Shown here: in pieces, positions 62,662-64,000 of the stretch
Layout of the letters: each line of letters begins with the position of its first letter
How positions within the stretch are numbered: position 1 is the first letter of the stretch
Source of the DNA: Acanthaster planci
Lineage: Eukaryota; Echinodermata; Asteroidea; Valvatida; Acanthasteridae
DNA length: 64,000 nucleotides
Reading direction: 5' to 3'
NCBI RefSeq assembly: GCF_001949145.1
Contig: NW_019091374.1
Span: 938,811 to 1,002,810, forward strand
Notes under the pieces: generated by a model
Told to the model about the DNA's origin: nothing
Databases searched by the model: none
What the model saw: the letters and a program-made list of their open reading frames with translations, nothing else
Position numbers and translations under genes: made by a program

Positions 62662-64000
62662 GGATTTTAGTTATGGCATCTTTAATTGTTCAAGATTTCC
62701 TGAAGTCTCTGTCCGATTGTCCATGTTTGTTACCATCAGAAATAAAGTGGGACGGAGAGACATTACAAACTTTCCCAATTTACTTAGTGTTAAAACAGAA
62801 ATTACTCAAACTGAATGTATAATCCCCATAAACAAAAATTTTTTTCTTGAAAAAGTCGGCAGGTTTTTAGAACATGGTTAACCTTCCCTAGTCATTTTGG
62901 AAAAATAGGTCTATCTTACATTTTTGGCACCTTCCAAGCCACATGCACTCAACAAAACTGCAAAGCTCCTGTACACTGTTTCACTAGAAGTGCCTTCCAC
63001 AGTTTTCTGCTAGGCCTACATGAGCATGTCAGAACACAAACCTCTCACTGAAAACCTAAATTTGTCAGTAATAATCATGTACAACGTGCAGGATTGAACA
63101 GTTACCAAGACTGTCCTGGTTGAAAACACTGACGAATCTCTCAGTTTTCAGTTCACTGTTTTCTCCATGGCAAATGATATTTTGTCATTCAACGGAGGGT
63201 CGTGACAGGTGTCGCCAATAAGGATGCGATCAGAATGTGAACTATGGAAAAACAACAAAAACCTCAGGTAGCTCTGCACCTAACCGAAAAAAATCTTGTT
63301 TCTGAAGCTGCAAATTCCCATACATGTACAATAAGTACTGGTACCTCCGTCATTCCAAAGTGGCTTTCATTTATAATTAAAGACGAACCTACAGTGAACT
63401 TTGCCAGGTCTTGAATGTTGGTATTTCCTGTCATGTTGCGGCATTTTCTAAGAAATTGATAGCCAGTCATGTATTTCAGGGGTGGTTTTTACCCGCATTA
63501 TCGCTCCACCTTCTGCCACAGGCATTCCAACTCGTGGAATTAAACTAAAGGAACACTGCAGTAAGTGCCTCAGCACAAGACAGTTTCATCCAATCATAGG
63601 TCTTGTGGCTGGGTAAAAGTCTTTCCCAGTTTGTGCGGTAACTACTTCTTGCTCTTTCAGTGAAGAAAGCAAAACTAGGGCAAAAGGTCTTCCGCATTCA
63701 TGCTTGCCAGTTAAACTTGATAGATTTGTAACAGGTGGGGGAGGTCGTTACATCACGTACAATTAAAATTTTATGACCGATGATAGTAGTTTTTGCCTTT
63801 GATATGGTCTCATCGAGACACAAAACACACTGGTTGTTGACATGGTTTGATTTTTCTCGGAATTTATTCAATTCATTGAGCGAATATTCAAATTTTATAC
63901 ACGTGGCTTCATGTATACAAATATACAGAGACGTCAATACTAAATCTGCTGCACTCTTCAATAACAAGTACCCAAGAAAATGAAGACCAATCCTATTATC
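62662..64000. other. Region downstream of IF1
   Basis: AT-rich, short random frames only; nothing supported. Confidence 0.6.

Noticed and set aside
1-64000. CRISPR array, bacterial defence system or operon
   Set aside because: No direct-repeat array with unique spacers, no Shine-Dalgarno-led tandem ORFs; the DNA is plainly eukaryotic.

Overview
The window reads as metazoan nuclear DNA, AT-rich, with small exons split by long introns with GT-AG boundaries, and many short dispersed repeats. A Penelope-like retroelement fragment, tRNA-derived SINEs, MITE-like foldbacks and frequent TACATGTA / TAGGCCTA words suggest a marine invertebrate, probably a deuterostome such as an echinoderm. That placement is an inference with low confidence. 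There is one assembly gap (16064-16124) and one single N (59144).

Two genes are well supported. (1) A large minus-strand gene covers the left 50 kb. Its first coding exon (47636-50002, 789 codons) has an ATG closely preceded by in-frame stops. After a 37.8 kb intron, five smaller exons follow at 9733-9801, 7970-8175, 7066-7292, 3722-4381 and 147-520. All phases agree and give about 1,301 residues before the gene leaves the window on the left. The coiled-coil blocks match the MTCL/SOGA family (microtubule cross-linking factors). (2) A compact plus-strand gene at the right encodes the mitochondrial ATP synthase inhibitor IF1 (ATP5IF1): exons 60000-60057, 60937-61026 and 61723-61878, plus a presequence exon. 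The preferred candidate for that exon is 56015-56070; an alternative is 59821-59846. The two genes are divergent, 6-10 kb apart depending on the IF1 first exon. A possible third gene start, a short acidic minus-strand ORF (58278-58496) with a good Kozak context and an upstream TGACGTCA, lies between them and may sit inside IF1 intron 1.

The 37.8 kb MTCL intron is mostly repeats and unrecognised sequence. It holds a ~490 bp near-perfect palindrome (15178-15667), a Penelope-like GIY-YIG endonuclease remnant (16795-17345), a second inverted repeat (20432-20989), a three-copy dispersed family (two copies here at 13910 and 35407, the third in the next intron at 8738), a 240 bp element with ~39 bp terminal inverted repeats (35777-36016), one copy of a 119 bp MITE (37582-37700; the other is at 55622-55740) and a foldback flanked by TTAA (38556-38726). 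The right end holds paired tRNA-derived SINEs near 57.6 and 58.1 kb. I found no CRISPR, prokaryotic operon or intact autonomous transposon. The most unusual content is the collection of hairpin-forming elements inside a transcribed intron.
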